Positions 9,414-17,364 of a stretch of DNA of 56,389 nucleotides are shown here, piece by piece. The DNA is from Geomonas edaphica (GTDB lineage: Bacteria > Desulfobacterota > Desulfuromonadia > Geobacterales > Geobacteraceae): positions 1 to 56,389 of the forward strand of contig NZ_SSYB01000008.1 in assembly GCF_004917075.1 (NCBI RefSeq). The letters run 5' to 3'. A model generated the notes under the pieces. It was not told where the DNA came from. It did not search any database and worked only from the letters and a program-made list of their open reading frames with translations. Position 1 is the stretch's first letter. Every line of letters starts with the position of its first letter. Position numbers and translations under genes: made by a program.

Positions 9414-9442
9414 TTGACACCAGGGATATCATCGACTACGCT
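9414..9442 (+). promoter_or_regulatory. Candidate sigma-70 promoter for the Fpg-like gene
   Basis: TTGACA (9414-9419), 17 bp, TACGCT (9437-9442), 42 bp before the start codon of the glycosylase gene. The -35 is perfect and the spacing ideal; the -10 matches 3 of 6. Confidence 0.45.
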
Positions 9443-9483
9443 GCAAGCACATCAAAGCGCCGCCTGCGGCACGAGGAGGAGCC

Positions 9484-10269
9484 ATGCCTGAGCTTCCTGA
9501 TCTTACCGTCTATGCCGAAAACCTTGGGAAGGCCCTCGTGGGGAAGAGGATCGAGAAAGGCGAGTACCACGGGAGGGGACGCCTCAACGTTGCCGCCGGC
9601 GAGCTTGCCACCGCCGTCGCGGGTGCCGAGGTGACCGCTGTGGAGCGCACCGGCAAACAGGTAACCTTCCGGCTCGGCAACGGCGCCACGCTGAAAATCC
9701 ACCTGATGCTTACCGGCGGGTTCGTCCTCACCGGTTCTACCGCGGTGAAGGAGGTCCGCTACCCGGTGCTCACCCTGCTCTTTGCCGACGGTACCGCCCT
9801 TGCCGTGGCAGACGAGAAGGGATGGGCGAGCGTCACCCTGAACCCCGGCGCCGAGAAGGAAGCGCCTGACGCGCTGGAGCTCACCGAGGAGGAGTTGCAG
9901 CGGTTGTGCGCCAGGAAGACCCGCACCATGATCAAGCCTTTGCTTCTCGACCAGGCGCTGATCGGGGGCATCGGTAACGCCTATGCCGACGAGATCCTCT
10001 GGGCCGCGCGCATCTCCCCGAAATCCCCTGCCGGCAAGCTCCCCCCGGAGGCGGTACAGGCCCTCGCCGAGGCGATTCCAGCGGTCTTGAACGACGCCAT
10101 CGCGGAGTTGAGAAAGCGCCACCCGGACATGGTTTCCGGCGAATATCGCGAGTTTCTGAAGGTGCACCGCCCCGAGCTTAAGACCTCCCCCACCGGTGCC
10201 AAGATCATCAAGGAGAACGTCCAGTCCAAGCGGACCTACTACACCGAGGAACAGCTGCTGTACCAGTAG
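9484..10269 (+). CDS. Fpg/Nei-family DNA glycosylase with a zincless finger
   Basis: A 261-residue DNA glycosylase/AP lyase for oxidised bases. After Met removal the N-terminal proline of PELPD is the catalytic nucleophile and E3 (numbering with Met) the acid; the helix-two-turn-helix is at IGNAYADEILWAARISP (about residues 161-178). Canonical Fpg/Nei enzymes end in a four-cysteine zinc finger. Here that region (KTSPTGAKIIKENVQ, then SKRTYYTEEQ) keeps the turn and its basic residue but has no cysteine, matching the zincless-finger arrangement known in NEIL1-type enzymes. A strong gaggagg precedes the ATG. It is monocistronic with its own promoter and terminator. Whether it prefers 8-oxoG or oxidised pyrimidines cannot be read from the sequence. 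Confidence 0.88.
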   Translation: MPELPDLTVYAENLGKALVGKRIEKGEYHGRGRLNVAAGELATAVAGAEVTAVERTGKQVTFRLGNGATLKIHLMLTGGFVLTGSTAVKEVRYPVLTLLFADGTALAVADEKGWASVTLNPGAEKEAPDALELTEEELQRLCARKTRTMIKPLLLDQALIGGIGNAYADEILWAARISPKSPAGKLPPEAVQALAEAIPAVLNDAIAELRKRHPDMVSGEYREFLKVHRPELKTSPTGAKIIKENVQSKRTYYTEEQLLYQ

Positions 10270-10312
10270 CATCTTGCGTCCTCCGGACCCGCTGTTACCG
10301 AGTCATCGCCTG

Positions 10313-10338
10313 AAGCGCCCCCATGGGGCGCTTTTTTA
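10313..10338 (+). terminator. Intrinsic terminator after the Fpg-like gene
   Basis: Stem aagcgccc / gggcgctt with a 5-base loop and six T residues. Confidence 0.88.
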
Positions 10339-10374
10339 TTGTCCTTCGCGAAGCGGGCGAAGGTGCCGGACCGG

Positions 10375-10402
10375 TTGACAAGAAGCCAAAGCCGGATACC
10401 TT
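10375..10402 (+). promoter_or_regulatory. Candidate promoter for the DUF4142 gene
   Basis: TTGACA (10375-10380), 16 bp, TACCTT (10397-10402). Downstream, agatt-ttgct-aatct (10412-10426) forms a small dyad that might be an operator. Both are weak predictions. Confidence 0.35.
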
Positions 10403-10464
10403 TTGACGGTTAGATTTTGCTAATCTGACAAACCCCACGGCTAAGGCCACAAAAAGGAGGCAAC

Positions 10465-10992
10465 ATGAAAAGGAGATTGGTATGGATGGCGGTGGTTTCC
10501 CTGTTCGCATTCTGCAGCATGCTTCTTCCGGCACTGGCAGCTGACAAGCTGACCATGTCCGAGAAGTCCTTCGTCAAGAAGGCGGCGAGCGGCGGCATGA
10601 TGGAGGTCGAACTGGGACAGTTGGCTAAGGAAAAGGCAAAGTCACAGGAAGTGAAGGATTTCGCCCAACTCATGGTGACTGATCACGGCAAGGCGAACGA
10701 CGAGCTGAAGACGGCGGTGGGAAACAAGTACAAACTTCCCGCGAAGATGGAACTGAAGCACAAGGCGATGGTCGAGAAACTCCAGAAGACCTCAGCCGAC
10801 GAGTTCGACAAGAAGTACGCGGAAGCGATGGTAAAAGACCACAAGAAGGACGTCGAGGACTTCAAAAAGGCTAGCAAGAAGGTGAAAGACCCCGAGATCA
10901 AGGCGTGGATCGACAAGACCTTGCCGACCCTGGAGCAGCACCTGCAGCACGCGAAGGATATGGCCCAGAAGGTGGGCGCCGCGAAGAAGTAG
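10465..10992 (+). CDS. DUF4142-family exported protein
   Basis: A 175-residue protein with a Sec signal peptide (cleavage after ALAA near residue 26) and an all-helical, lysine-rich mature part of the ferritin-like DUF4142 type (SFVKKAASGGMMEVELGQLA; VKDFAQLMVTDHGKAN; EAMVKDHKKDVEDF; paired TDH and KDH motifs). Members are periplasmic or outer-membrane-associated and often stress-induced, but no biochemical role is settled. The ATG has aaaaaggagg 5 bases upstream. The gene is alone between two terminators. Confidence 0.88.
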   Translation: MKRRLVWMAVVSLFAFCSMLLPALAADKLTMSEKSFVKKAASGGMMEVELGQLAKEKAKSQEVKDFAQLMVTDHGKANDELKTAVGNKYKLPAKMELKHKAMVEKLQKTSADEFDKKYAEAMVKDHKKDVEDFKKASKKVKDPEIKAWIDKTLPTLEQHLQHAKDMAQKVGAAKK

Positions 10993-11016
10993 TCGGGGTG
11001 ACAGACGGGCAAAAGG

Positions 11017-11053
11017 AGAGGGGCTCTGCCACGAGGCGGAGCCCCTCTTTTTC
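11017..11053 (+). terminator. Intrinsic terminator between DUF4142 gene and malQ
   Basis: Long GC-rich stem gaggggctctgcc / ggcggagcccctc followed by five T residues; on the other strand it is followed by ccttttg, so it may also end the convergent malQ transcript. Confidence 0.88.
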
Positions 11054-11055
11054 GT

Positions 11056-12546
11056 TCAGCGCGCCCTGTCGTAGCGAAGCGTCATCTCCGCCAGGCGATG
11101 CGCCGCCCCGGTGAGATCGACCGATGGGGAAAGGCGCCACTGCCAGTTGCCTTCGCTTCCTCCCGGTGTGTTCATCCTGGTGTCGGCTCCGCCGCCGACG
11201 AGATCCTGCAGTTGGATCATGGCGGTGCGCGCGACCGACATCTGCGCGAGCCTGGTCAGTTCCCAGCCAGCCTCGTCCACAAGGTCGCGACCGAGGTAAT
11301 CCGACAGGCGCCTTTTCTCATCATTTCCCGCCTCATCAAACCAACCACGCGCCGTGTTGGTGTCGTGCGTCCCGGTGTAGGCGACGCTGTTTTCCGGGTG
11401 GTTGTGGGGGAGGTAGATCTTGGCGTCATCCTGGAAGGCGACAACGAGCACCTTCATCCCCGGTATGCCGAACTGCGCCATCTTCTCCCGCACCTCGGCG
11501 GTGATGACGCCGAGATCCTCCGCGATCACCGGGAAGGTGGGGACGTACCGCACCATGGTGTCGAGGAACTCGTTGGATGGGACCGGCTGCCAGCTCCCCT
11601 TAAGTGCGTTCTCAGCACCCGCCGGAACTTCCCAGTACGATATGAGCCCGCGGAAGTGGTCGATGCGCACCACGTCGAAGCGTCTGAAGAGGTGGTGAAA
11701 ACGGGCGACCCACCAGGAGAACCCGCTTTCCTGCAGGGCATCCCAGTTATAGGCGGCGCAGTCGAAGAGCTGCCCCTTCTCGCTGAAGCTGTCGGGCGGG
11801 CTCCCCGCCTGTACGTACGGCCTCTTGTTCTCGTCCACCTTGAAAAACTCAGGGTGTACCCAGATATCGGCGGCGTCACAGCTCATGAACATGGGGAAGT
11901 CGCCGATCACGCTGATCCCCTTGTCGTTGCAGTGCTGCTTCAGGGCTTGCCACTGGCGGTTGAAGACGTACTGCAGGAACTTCTCCCGCTCCACGGAGTC
12001 CGAGAGTTCGTCGCTCATCTGCCGCACCTCATCGCTTGTGCGACGCCTCAACGCCTCGGGCCACTCGGCGAGGGGGAGGCCGTTCAGGTGTACGGTCATC
12101 GCGTTGTGCAGGGCGTGGTCGTCGAGCCATTGCGCGTTGTCGCGGCAGAAAGAGGTGTACTCCTGGTCTGCCGCCTGCCCCTCTTTGAAGCGGTGGTGTG
12201 CGCGCAGGAAAAGGTGATCCTTGAAGCGCGAGACCGATTGGTAGGTGACGCACAGCGGGTCGAAGGGGTGATGGTCTTCCACCTCCGCCTGGGTCAGGAG
12301 CCCGTCGGCGACCAGGAGTTGCGGACTGATGAGGGCCGTGTTGCCGGCGCAGGAAGAGACGCTGATGAAGGGCGAATCGAGGAACCTCTTGTTGGTCGGG
12401 TTGAGCGGCAGCACCTGCCAGTAACTCTGCTTTGCCTCGTGGAGAAATTCGGCGAAACGGTAGGCACCGGGACCGAGGTCGCCGATGCCGAAGGGGGAAG
12501 GGAGTGAGGTGACGTGACAGAGCACGCCGCTGGCGCGTCTTTTCAT
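11056..12546 (-). CDS. malQ: 4-alpha-glucanotransferase (amylomaltase), GH77
   Basis: A 496-residue GH77 enzyme that transfers alpha-1,4-glucan segments between oligosaccharides, used in glycogen and maltodextrin turnover. The catalytic nucleophile is the Asp of VVRIDHFRG, the acid/base the Glu of VIAEDLG, and the third carboxylate the Asp of TGTHDTNT. The N-terminus (RRASGVLCHVTSLPSPFGIGDLG) is typical. The usual GDSPY motif is replaced by a variant (FLDSPFISVSSCAGN). The length is normal. A ggagg lies 6 bases before the ATG. It is separate from glgX (17365) but both probably serve the same glycogen pathway. The terminator near 11035 may be shared with the opposing gene. Confidence 0.95.
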   Translation of the reverse strand: MKRRASGVLCHVTSLPSPFGIGDLGPGAYRFAEFLHEAKQSYWQVLPLNPTNKRFLDSPFISVSSCAGNTALISPQLLVADGLLTQAEVEDHHPFDPLCVTYQSVSRFKDHLFLRAHHRFKEGQAADQEYTSFCRDNAQWLDDHALHNAMTVHLNGLPLAEWPEALRRRTSDEVRQMSDELSDSVEREKFLQYVFNRQWQALKQHCNDKGISVIGDFPMFMSCDAADIWVHPEFFKVDENKRPYVQAGSPPDSFSEKGQLFDCAAYNWDALQESGFSWWVARFHHLFRRFDVVRIDHFRGLISYWEVPAGAENALKGSWQPVPSNEFLDTMVRYVPTFPVIAEDLGVITAEVREKMAQFGIPGMKVLVVAFQDDAKIYLPHNHPENSVAYTGTHDTNTARGWFDEAGNDEKRRLSDYLGRDLVDEAGWELTRLAQMSVARTAMIQLQDLVGGGADTRMNTPGGSEGNWQWRLSPSVDLTGAAHRLAEMTLRYDRAR

Positions 12547-12560
12547 GGTGCCTCCGAAAA

Positions 12561-12619
12561 AGGCCCCACCTGTTTCAAGGGGGATCAGGTGCCTGTCCCC
12601 TTCAAGACAAGTGGGGCCT
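12561..12619 (-). terminator. Terminator of the diheme cytochrome gene with a palindrome in its loop
   Basis: The outer stem aggccccac (12561-12569) / gtggggcct (12611-12619) is followed on the minus strand by TTTTT, so it terminates the cytochrome gene upstream on that strand. Between the arms sits a nested palindrome (see the repeat entry). Confidence 0.75.
12574..12606. repeat. REP-like palindromic element between TTCAAG direct repeats
   Basis: The 21-bp element at 12580-12600 (gggg-atcaggtgcctgt-cccc) pairs its GGGG/CCCC ends and has an inner palindrome CAGGTGCCTG (12586-12595). It is bounded by TTCAAG at 12574-12579 and again at 12601-12606. With one TTCAAG and the element removed, a normal terminator with a 6-base TTCAAG loop remains, which suggests insertion. 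The form resembles repeats mobilised by RAYT (Y1-type) transposases. Confidence 0.6.
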
Positions 12620-12657
12620 CGGGTGTGATACTGGGAGCGGCGGTTCCTCTTTAAAGG

Positions 12658-14196
12658 CTAGAGCACCCTGAGGAAGGCAACTAAGTCGTTTTGCTCCTGC
12701 TGGGTGAGTCGCAAACCAAGCACCAGGTCGAAAAACTTCACCGTGTCCTCAAGGGTGAGGCAGCGGCCGTCGTGCATGTAGGGGGGGCTCTCCTTGATGC
12801 CTCGCAGGGTGAAGGTCTTGATGGGGCCGTCGCCGGGCTCCCTGGTGAAGCGATCAAGCTGCAGATCATGCATCATCTGGTCGAGGTAGAACGGAGCGGG
12901 ATGGCAGACGCCGCACCTCCCCTTGTCGAAGAAGACCTGCTGACCTGCCATTTCCGACTGGGTCGCTTTCGCCGGGTCGAGGAAGCCGGCGGGGTCGAGT
13001 TTCGGGGCGGGGGGGACGTCGAACATGTTCTGCATCTGGGCCATGTGCGACACCTGCACCCGGCTGATGATGTTCATCCCCTTCTTGGCGGCGTGGATCT
13101 CGTCGCCGTTGAAGTAGGCGGTGCGCTGCTCGAACTCGGAGAAGTCTTCCACCGAACGGAGGCTCCGTTTGGAGGAGTGGACCTGCTGGTTGAAAAGACC
13201 ACGAAGGCTCACCGTGTCGAGGCGGAAGCGACGCTCCTGCGGACGGATGTCGGGGCTTAAGTGGAACTGCGCCGTGGTGTGGCCGTTCACATGGCAGTCA
13301 AGGCAGGCGACCCCGAGGCTTGGCTGGGGCGACTTACGGTCATCGGTCGGGTTGAACTCCTCCTGGGGGAAGGGGGTGACCAGCATGCGCAGGCCGTCGA
13401 GCTGCACCGGGGTGAGGAGGTCCTTGAAGAGGCGGTAGTAGTTGTTGATGGACACCACCTCGCCGCGGGAGACATCGCCAAGCTCCGGGCGGCTTTGCAG
13501 AAATATCGCGGGCGGAAACTCGGGAAGGAAGGCGTCGGGGAGGTCGAAGTCGACGTCGAAGCGCTGCAGCCTCGGGAACATGTCGATCTGTATCTGCGGG
13601 AAGACCTGGCCGCCGTTCACCTGCTTGGGATGGGGCAGCGGCGGGTAAGGGAAGAGGTTCTTCGATCTCACCTCTGCCGGGTTCATCGCGGTTAGGCTCT
13701 CCCAAGTCGCTCCCTTTGCCAGCCGCGCCGTCGGGCCGACGGCGATCGGCTTGCCGCGCGACATCTTCACATCCGGTGCAAGACGCGGACGCAGGTCGTA
13801 GCGCGATTCCAGAAGCCGCCTCTGCGTCTCCATTACCTTGGGCTTTTCACCGGTATCCTTCTGATAAACCTCCTGGAAGGTCATCATCGGTTTTTTCGCG
13901 TCCAGCGGGTCGCGGTAGAAGTCGAACCCCAGGATCTTTCCTTCGTCCGGTTGGTTCTTGAACGCGGTGGAGGAAGGCTCCGCCTTGGTCGTATGGAAGA
14001 CGTCGGACTGGTCGTGGCTCCCCCTTTGCTGTTCAGGGCGAGTAGCCGGCACATCCCTTGGCATCTGGGCTTCCATCACCGCGTCCGGCGGCGCCTTGCG
14101 GGAAGGCTGCCCCTCCGCGGTCCACGAGTTGACGGCGGGGAGGATGAGAGCGGCTGCAATAAACAGTGATGATACAACGGTGGCGTCTTTTCTCAT
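12658..14196 (-). CDS. Periplasmic diheme c-type cytochrome, peroxidase/MauG-like
   Basis: A 512-residue exported protein with a Sec signal peptide (about residues 1-28) and two c-type haem motifs, CLDCH in the middle and CGVCH near the C-terminus, like bacterial cytochrome c peroxidase and MauG. The C-terminal part is characteristic (IKTFTLRGIKESPPYMHDGRCLTLEDTVKFFD, given in pieces: TLRGIKESPPYMHDG, LEDTVKFFD), with the YMHDG methionine/histidine region. The N-terminal ~150 residues are charged, proline-rich and unlike canonical peroxidases, so the enzymatic activity is uncertain. In this type of organism it may handle peroxide or take part in extracytoplasmic electron transfer. The ATG at 14196 has aaaggagc upstream; a longer frame lacks a ribosome binding site. 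It is a single-gene unit. Confidence 0.85.
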   Translation of the reverse strand: MRKDATVVSSLFIAAALILPAVNSWTAEGQPSRKAPPDAVMEAQMPRDVPATRPEQQRGSHDQSDVFHTTKAEPSSTAFKNQPDEGKILGFDFYRDPLDAKKPMMTFQEVYQKDTGEKPKVMETQRRLLESRYDLRPRLAPDVKMSRGKPIAVGPTARLAKGATWESLTAMNPAEVRSKNLFPYPPLPHPKQVNGGQVFPQIQIDMFPRLQRFDVDFDLPDAFLPEFPPAIFLQSRPELGDVSRGEVVSINNYYRLFKDLLTPVQLDGLRMLVTPFPQEEFNPTDDRKSPQPSLGVACLDCHVNGHTTAQFHLSPDIRPQERRFRLDTVSLRGLFNQQVHSSKRSLRSVEDFSEFEQRTAYFNGDEIHAAKKGMNIISRVQVSHMAQMQNMFDVPPAPKLDPAGFLDPAKATQSEMAGQQVFFDKGRCGVCHPAPFYLDQMMHDLQLDRFTREPGDGPIKTFTLRGIKESPPYMHDGRCLTLEDTVKFFDLVLGLRLTQQEQNDLVAFLRVL

Positions 14197-14378
14197 ACCA
14201 GGCTCCTTTTGAGGTGTAATATTGGAACCCGCTAATTTTTCCACGGTCGCCGGGGAAGTCAAACCGTACTGCGGACTCCCGCGCCTTCAGGTAAGACAGG
14301 CAGAGTGAAGGACGCGGTGCCTTTTCATGTCGCGCTGATAGGATCTGTTGCCGTGTGCCATGGTTCCTTTCTTAGTTT

Positions 14379-14407
14379 TTGCAGATATAGCGGCCGCGTT
14401 GTACAAT
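14379..14407 (+). promoter_or_regulatory. Sigma-70 promoter of the small envelope-protein operon
   Basis: TTGCAG (14379-14384), 17 bp, TACAAT (14402-14407), 39 bp before the start codon at 14447. Confidence 0.6.
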
Positions 14408-14446
14408 GAGTTAGTCATAAAAGCCCACGAAAAAGGAGGGCACGTC

Positions 14447-14974
14447 ATGAGGAACCACCGTATTTGCACCCTGCTTCTTCCACTGTTTCTTGTCGCAGCG
14501 TCAATAACTTCTACCGTCGTGACCAGTCATGCTGATTCCGGCGGACGAGGTGACAGGGCTGTCGCTCGCTCGGTAGGGCGCTCCGGCGGATCAGTTACCT
14601 ATGGCGGCCGTGGGAGCTATGGCAGCCGTGGGAGCTATACGCGGTACGTCGGGCCGCGGCACGACTCTCACTTCTCGGGGAGTGTCTGGATCGGACCGGG
14701 GTGGGGATACTATGACCCCTTCTTCTACCCGTACTATTACAACTACCCAGCCTATCCGTACTACTACTCCCCCCCGACGGTGGTCGCACCGCAGGAACCG
14801 CAGGAGTACATCTCCCCCGACACGCAGCAGGAGCAAGAGGGTGGGCAGTACTGGTACTACTGCCGCAAACCGCAGGGGTACTATCCCTACGTGGAGCGCT
14901 GCCCGGGAGGGTGGTTGAAAGTGGTGCCGGACACGACGCCGCCCAGTCAGGAACAGGAAGACAAGGAGGAATGA
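14447..14974 (+). CDS. Exported Gly/Tyr-rich protein with C-terminal YYPY...CPGGW motif
   Basis: A 175-residue protein with a signal peptide (cleavage near SHADS, residue 28), a Gly/Ser/Arg-rich segment containing two GRGSYGSRGSY-like repeats, a Tyr/Pro-rich stretch (YDPFFYPYYYNYPAYPYYY), and a conserved tail WYYCRKPQGYYPYVERCPGGW with two cysteines. The tail is a recurrent motif of small proteobacterial envelope proteins of unknown function. The ATG has aaaaaggaggg 6 bases upstream. Its stop codon abuts the ribosome binding site of the following glycine-zipper lipoprotein gene, so the two are co-translated and probably act together at the outer membrane. Confidence 0.82.
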   Translation: MRNHRICTLLLPLFLVAASITSTVVTSHADSGGRGDRAVARSVGRSGGSVTYGGRGSYGSRGSYTRYVGPRHDSHFSGSVWIGPGWGYYDPFFYPYYYNYPAYPYYYSPPTVVAPQEPQEYISPDTQQEQEGGQYWYYCRKPQGYYPYVERCPGGWLKVVPDTTPPSQEQEDKEE

Positions 14975-14976
14975 TC

Positions 14977-15507
14977 ATGACAAGGACTTTGACCAACGTT
15001 TGCTCGCTGCTTGCCTTACTGGTTCTGGGGGGGTGCGTCACTATGCCGACGGGACCGAGCGTCCGCGTGCTCCCCGCGCCGGGGAAGACCTTCGAGCAGT
15101 TCATGGCTGAGGACGCCGTCTGCCGCAGGTATGCCGAGCAGCAACTCGGTATGAGCCCGCAGGATACGGCGAACCAGAACACCGCGACGAGCGCCGTGGT
15201 GGGGACCGCCATCGGTGCCGGGGTCGGGGCGGTTCTTGGCGCGGCGAGCGGCAATGCAGGGGCGGGGGCAGCCATCGGCGGTGGCACCGGTCTTCTCTTC
15301 GGCGCGGCGAGCGGCTCAGAGTCGGGCCGGGTCTACGGCTACGAGGCACAGCGGCTCTACGACAACACCTACGTGCAGTGCATGTACGCCAAGGGGAACC
15401 AGATTCCGGGGAACGTACGCAAGACGCGCCGCGTGAGGACCTATGTTCCTCCTCCGCCTCCGGGGGTGTACTCGGTGCCGCCGGATTACTATCCGGAGCG
15501 TTACTGA
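14977..15507 (+). CDS. Glycine-zipper lipoprotein
   Basis: A 176-residue lipoprotein: signal peptide with lipobox LGGC (lipidated C20), then a glycine-zipper region (residues ~68-110: GTAIGAGVGAVLGAASG, AGAAIGGGTGLLFGAASG) of the type that inserts into or packs along membranes, and a proline-rich tail (VPPPPPGVYSVPP). Two further cysteines (CRRYAEQ; VQCMYAKG) may form a disulfide. ATG at 14971 and 14977 are both in frame; 14977 is preferred because aaggagg is then 7 bases away. It is coupled to the preceding gene and followed by a strong terminator. Role probably structural in the envelope. Confidence 0.85.
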   Translation: MTRTLTNVCSLLALLVLGGCVTMPTGPSVRVLPAPGKTFEQFMAEDAVCRRYAEQQLGMSPQDTANQNTATSAVVGTAIGAGVGAVLGAASGNAGAGAAIGGGTGLLFGAASGSESGRVYGYEAQRLYDNTYVQCMYAKGNQIPGNVRKTRRVRTYVPPPPPGVYSVPPDYYPERY

Positions 15508-15537
15508 GAAAAGGGCGCCTGTGAGGGCGCCCTTTTC
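15508..15537 (+). terminator. Intrinsic terminator after the glycine-zipper lipoprotein gene
   Basis: Stem gaaaagggcgcc / ggcgcccttttc directly after the stop codon, with T residues in and after the right arm. Confidence 0.88.
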
Positions 15538-15731
15538 TTATATGGGGAAAGCCTGGGAGTAATGGGAATGCTGGAGGCTGTAGACTGGAGGCTAGGAGCT
15601 AGTGGGCTTAGTGGCCGGAGGTGCAGTCATGGCTATCGACCGGCGTCGTTGCCCTGCCGGATTGTGGTTGTCATGCCGTTGTGGTATCGTGCGGTGGCGC
15701 GAGGCGCCATCACCAAAAATTAGAGGTCGTC

Positions 15732-17297
15732 TTGAATACTTCCAGCAACTCCCACCCCCTTGCTCCCTGGGGCGCCGCCATACTAACCGGCGTCCTGCTG
15801 TTCCTTGGCTACGCCGGCTTCGACCAGTTCTACCTTGAGTGGATCTTTCTCCTCCCACTTCTCTGGGCCATCCGCGACGTGCGTCCGCGACGCGCCTTCC
15901 TGCTCGGCTGGGTCGCCGGCATCGTGGGACACGGCGGCGGCTTCTACTGGATCATCCAGATGTTCCAGCAGTTCGCCGGTGCTCCGTTACCGGTCGGCAT
16001 CGTTGGACTCGTTCTTTTGGCGGCGGCCAACGGGGTCGTGCTGGCGGTCTGGGCCTGGGGGGTAAGCCTGCTCACCCGCGGACGGGAGCGCCATCTGGTA
16101 TGGATCGCCCCGGTACTATGGACCGCCATCGAGAAGGTCTGGCCCGAGGTGTTCCCAAACTACTTGGGCGCGAGCCAGTACAAGGTCCCGCACCTGACCC
16201 AGATCGCCGATTTCGCCGGTGTCCTCGGCGTCTCTTTCCTCGTGGTCTACATCAACGCGACGCTTTATCGGATCCTCGCCTGCCGGCTCGAAGGTAAAGG
16301 GGTGCCGTGGCGCGCTGCGGCGGCGCTCGGGTGTACCCTGGTCCTTGTTGTCGCTTACGGCGAGTTCCGCATCCGCGAGGTGGACGGCAAGGTCGCCGCG
16401 GCGCAGCACCTCACCGTCGGGCTCGTGCAGAGCAACCGCGGCGCGGCCGACCTCCATCTCTCGGCCGGAGCGATACAGCAAGAACACCGCGATATGTCGA
16501 AGGCACTGCTCGCGGCAAGGAAGGCAGACCTCGTGGTCTGGCCGGAGGGGGTGCTGAGCGTGGGGCTTCCCTCTCGCGAGGGGACCATCCCGACCTGGGC
16601 CCTCGGCGACCTCAAGGTCCCGCTGCTCTTCGGGGCCTGCCTCCAACTGAACGAGGAGGGGGAGACCCGCTTCTACAACAGCGCCCTTCTCGCCGACGCC
16701 TCGGGTAAGATCCTCGGTACCTACGACAAGACCGTTCTCGTTCCTTTCGGCGAGTACATCCCTTTCGGGGACCTCTTCCCGGTCCTGTACGCGTGGTCCC
16801 CGTACAGCAGCAAGTTCTTCTCGGGGAAAAGCGTCGAGCCGCTCAAGCTCGGACCGCATCTCCTATCGGTGAGCATCTGCTACGAGGACATTTTCCCCAC
16901 CCATATCAGGAAGCTGATGCGCGGGGGGAGTGAGGGGCGGACCCCGGCTGTCATGTTCAACCTGACCAACGACTCTTGGTACGGCAACTCCACCGAACCC
17001 ATGGAGCACCTCGCCCTGGCGAGCTTCCGTTCCATCGAAAACCGCCGCTCCCTGGTGCGGGTCACCAACACGGGGATCTCCGCCTTCGTCGACCCGGCTG
17101 GGCGCATCACGAGCCGCACCGGCGTCTGGACCAGGGAGGTCCTTGTGGACCGGGTGCCGCTTCTGGAAGGTAAGACGGCGTACGGTGCTATCGGCGACTG
17201 GATCGGCTGGCTCTGCGCAGTCATCTCGCTCGGTGCCATAGTCTTGGTGACTGTATCAAACAGGCGCGATTTGACTGGGAAACAGAATGCTTTATAG
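15732..17297 (+). CDS. lnt: Apolipoprotein N-acyltransferase, TTG start
   Basis: A 521-residue inner-membrane enzyme that adds the third acyl chain to the N-terminal cysteine of lipoproteins, which lets the Lol system export them. About six N-terminal membrane helices precede a periplasmic nitrilase-fold domain and a last C-terminal helix. The catalytic triad is complete: E272 (WPEGVL), K333 (YDKTVLVPFGEY) and C383 (SICYEDIFP), close to E. coli E267/K335/C387. The frame is open upstream to 15621, but the best start is TTG at 15732 with ttagaggt 5 bases before it, and the first helix begins right after. Its substrates' exporter (lolC, lolD) is encoded at 31.9-33.9 kb. Confidence 0.93.
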   Translation: MNTSSNSHPLAPWGAAILTGVLLFLGYAGFDQFYLEWIFLLPLLWAIRDVRPRRAFLLGWVAGIVGHGGGFYWIIQMFQQFAGAPLPVGIVGLVLLAAANGVVLAVWAWGVSLLTRGRERHLVWIAPVLWTAIEKVWPEVFPNYLGASQYKVPHLTQIADFAGVLGVSFLVVYINATLYRILACRLEGKGVPWRAAAALGCTLVLVVAYGEFRIREVDGKVAAAQHLTVGLVQSNRGAADLHLSAGAIQQEHRDMSKALLAARKADLVVWPEGVLSVGLPSREGTIPTWALGDLKVPLLFGACLQLNEEGETRFYNSALLADASGKILGTYDKTVLVPFGEYIPFGDLFPVLYAWSPYSSKFFSGKSVEPLKLGPHLLSVSICYEDIFPTHIRKLMRGGSEGRTPAVMFNLTNDSWYGNSTEPMEHLALASFRSIENRRSLVRVTNTGISAFVDPAGRITSRTGVWTREVLVDRVPLLEGKTAYGAIGDWIGWLCAVISLGAIVLVTVSNRRDLTGKQNAL

Positions 17298-17364
17298 TCT
17301 GACAGGGAAAAAGCGGGTCTCACAGCCTCCCAACTAGAGACGGTCCCACGGGACAGAAGGTACC

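Noticed and set aside
11098..12507. 469-codon plus-strand frame opposite malQ
   Set aside because: Antisense to a well-supported GH77 enzyme; composition is typical of the complementary strand of a GC-rich gene.
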